Shown one piece after another: positions 7,221 through 8,747 of a DNA stretch of 8,747 nucleotides (its first letter is position 1; each line of letters starts with the position of its first letter). The DNA lies in the NCBI GenBank assembly GCA_900766635.1, contig CAAFWA010000002.1, positions 1-8,747 on the forward strand, given 5' to 3'. The position numbers and the translations under genes are program-made. Source of the DNA: an uncultured Acinetobacter sp. (GTDB lineage: Bacteria; Pseudomonadota; Gammaproteobacteria; Pseudomonadales; Moraxellaceae). A model generated the notes under the pieces. That model had not been told where the DNA came from. It saw only the letters and a program-made list of their open reading frames with translations, and did not search any database.

Positions 7221-8720
7221 TGAGTACGAAAATCAACTACCAACCATGGCTGCAAGCGGTTTTATCTATCGCTAAGCATTACCGTATTGAACCGTCGGAA
7301 GAACGTATTCGTTTACAACTGGACTGGAATCCCAACCAAACTGTAGATGACTTGCTGCACGTCATGACTCGTCAAATTGGTATGAGTGTACGTAAAGTCG
7401 CTTTTGCTGATGATGTAGTCAATCCGTGGCGTTTGCCTGTGGTGGTCGAATTCAATGGCGGTCAAGTGGCTGTGATTGATAAGGTCGACAGTGAAGGTAA
7501 CAGCAGTGTGCAATTTAGTGGTGATCAAGGCTTAGCCCAAACATTAACGCTAGAGCAATTGCGTGAACATGTACGCTACGTCTACATCATTCGTCCAGAA
7601 AAGTCGGTGCCAGATGCACGTGTAGATGAATATATCAAGCCATTTGAGAAGAATTGGTTTTGGTCGATTGTACTTAAAGATTGGAAACGTTATATCGACA
7701 TCATGTTTGCATCGCTGTTGGCCAATGTCTTGGCACTAGCCACCATTGTATTTTCGATGAACGTCTATGACCGTGTGATTCCAGCCCAATCGATTCCAAC
7801 ACTTTGGGTTTTAGCTAGTGGTGTGTTAATTGCGGCCATTTTTGAGTTTATTCTCAGAGTCAGCCGTATTTATCTATCTGATATCATTGGTAAACGTGCT
7901 GATTTACGCATTTCAGATCGTGTTTTTGGGCATGCTTTACGTGTCAAAAACAGTGAACGACCAAAATCAACAGGTACCTTTATTTCGCAAATTCGTGAAC
8001 TCGAAGGGGTGCGTGATTTAGTCACCTCGACGACAGTTAGTGCGATTGCTGATTTGCCATTTTTCTTCCTATTCTTAGGGATTTTTTGGTTTATTGGTGG
8101 CAATTTATTCTGGGTGATGTTGGTTGTTGTGCCGTTAATGATTTTACCCGGTATTTTGGCGCAAAAACCATTGGCAAAATTGGCCAAAGAGGGTATGCGT
8201 GAAGGTGCGATTCGTAATGCGATGTTGGTGGAAGCGGTGCAAGGCATTGAAGATGTCAAGCTATTACGTGCAGAAGCGCGCTTCCAAAACCAATGGAATC
8301 ATATGAATGAAGTCGCCGCTGATGTTGGTATGCGTCAACGTAAGATCATTGGTCTGATGACTGCATGGACACAAAAAATTCAAGGTTTAACCTTTGCTGT
8401 TGTAGTGTTGGTAGGTGCATTTGCAGTAATGGAGGGTGAAATGACCACAGGTGCTTTGGTGGCCTGTTCGATTTTATCATCGCGGATGTTGGCCCCGATT
8501 TCGCAGTTAGCAGGTGTGTTAGGTCGCTTGCAGCAAGCCAAAGTGGCTAAGCAAGGTTTAGACGAACTGATGAAAAAGCCAGTCGATCAACCCGATCATG
8601 CTTCTTTGATTCATCGTCCAGCGATTCATGGTCATTACGAATTGGCAGGTGTAGCGTTTAAATATGGGCCAGATGATCCAAAACCTACTTTGGTTGTACC
8701 TAAACTTGAAATTAAACCCG
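7220..8720 (+). CDS. LapB/RTX-type type I secretion ABC transporter, 3' truncated
   Basis: The frame is open from the ATG at 7220 to the window end, giving about 500 genuine codons of an expected 700 or so. Residues 1-130 match a C39-peptidase-like domain (LPVVVEFNGGQVAVID...LTLEQLREHV) but contain no cysteine, so it cannot cleave and probably docks the substrate, as in the LssB/LapB and HlyB class. Residues 155-425 form the ABC exporter membrane domain, with hydrophobic segments near 160-180, 195-215, 271-305 and 395-415, and the coupling-helix region EAVQGIEDVKLLRAEARFQNQW. The nucleotide-binding domain starts near 480 (GVAFKYGPDDPKPTL...LEIKP) and stops just before Walker A should appear. 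From 8721 the sequence is sequencing adapter, so EIGRASCRE at the end is not protein. It should work with the TolC-like protein upstream and a membrane-fusion protein that is not visible. The likely substrate class is a large RTX or Bap-like adhesin; this is inference. Confidence 0.9.
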
Positions 8721-8747
8721 AGATCGGAAGAGCGTCGTGTAGGGAAA
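8721..8747. other. Illumina TruSeq adapter remnant (assembly artefact)
   Basis: All 27 terminal bases match the start of the Illumina TruSeq universal adapter read-through sequence, beginning AGATCGGAAGAGC and continuing GTCGTGTAGGGAAA. It replaces the codons expected after LEIKP in the transporter, where this family continues with Gly and the strand leading to Walker A. It should be trimmed. Confidence 0.97.

Noticed and set aside
7313..8259. Open frames on both strands inside the ABC transporter (7313-7528 minus, 7830-8021 plus, 7870-8259 minus)
   Set aside because: They are shadows of the transporter frame, which runs unbroken from 7220 to the window end and shows clear family features.

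Overview
The window looks like chromosomal DNA of a gammaproteobacterium, most likely Acinetobacter. The basis is the AT-rich base use, the protein sequences of CysS, KdsD and LptB, and the pairing of an LPS-transport cluster with a LapB-type type I secretion system. The genus call rests on family resemblance, not on a search. No mobile element, CRISPR array or obvious foreign island is visible. The genes are ordinary core genes followed by a secretion locus.

Layout from left to right: (1) bases 2-319 are the 3' end of a DUF2520-type protein gene, cut by the window edge, followed by a bidirectional terminator. (2) On the minus strand lie tRNA-Gly(GCC) and, upstream of it, cysS (cysteinyl-tRNA synthetase). 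A perfect-consensus sigma-70 promoter for the tRNA lies between them and is tightly bracketed by a perfect 11-bp inverted repeat. (3) A 214-bp divergent region separates cysS from a plus-strand run kdsD-kdsC-lptC-lptA-lptB. KdsD and KdsC make Kdo for the LPS inner core. LptC, LptA and LptB are the inner-membrane anchor, periplasmic bridge and ATPase of the machine that carries LPS to the cell surface. The genes are almost contiguous or overlapping (gaps of 3 and 27 bp, overlaps of 11 and 1 bp) and end at a clear terminator. (4) After an A-rich 150-bp spacer comes a type I secretion pair: a TolC-family outer-membrane protein and, overlapping it by one base, a LapB/RTX-type ABC transporter that is cut off before its ATPase motifs.

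The right edge is not biological. The last 27 bases (8721-8747) match the start of the Illumina TruSeq adapter read-through sequence. The transporter frame stays open through it and would give a false tail reading EIGRASCRE. The genuine sequence ends at about base 8720.

I found no convincing undescribed multi-gene system. The points most worth a second look are the palindrome-flanked tRNA promoter, the TolC-like protein with a long N-terminal extension, the placement of a secretion locus directly after lptB, and the adapter artefact.
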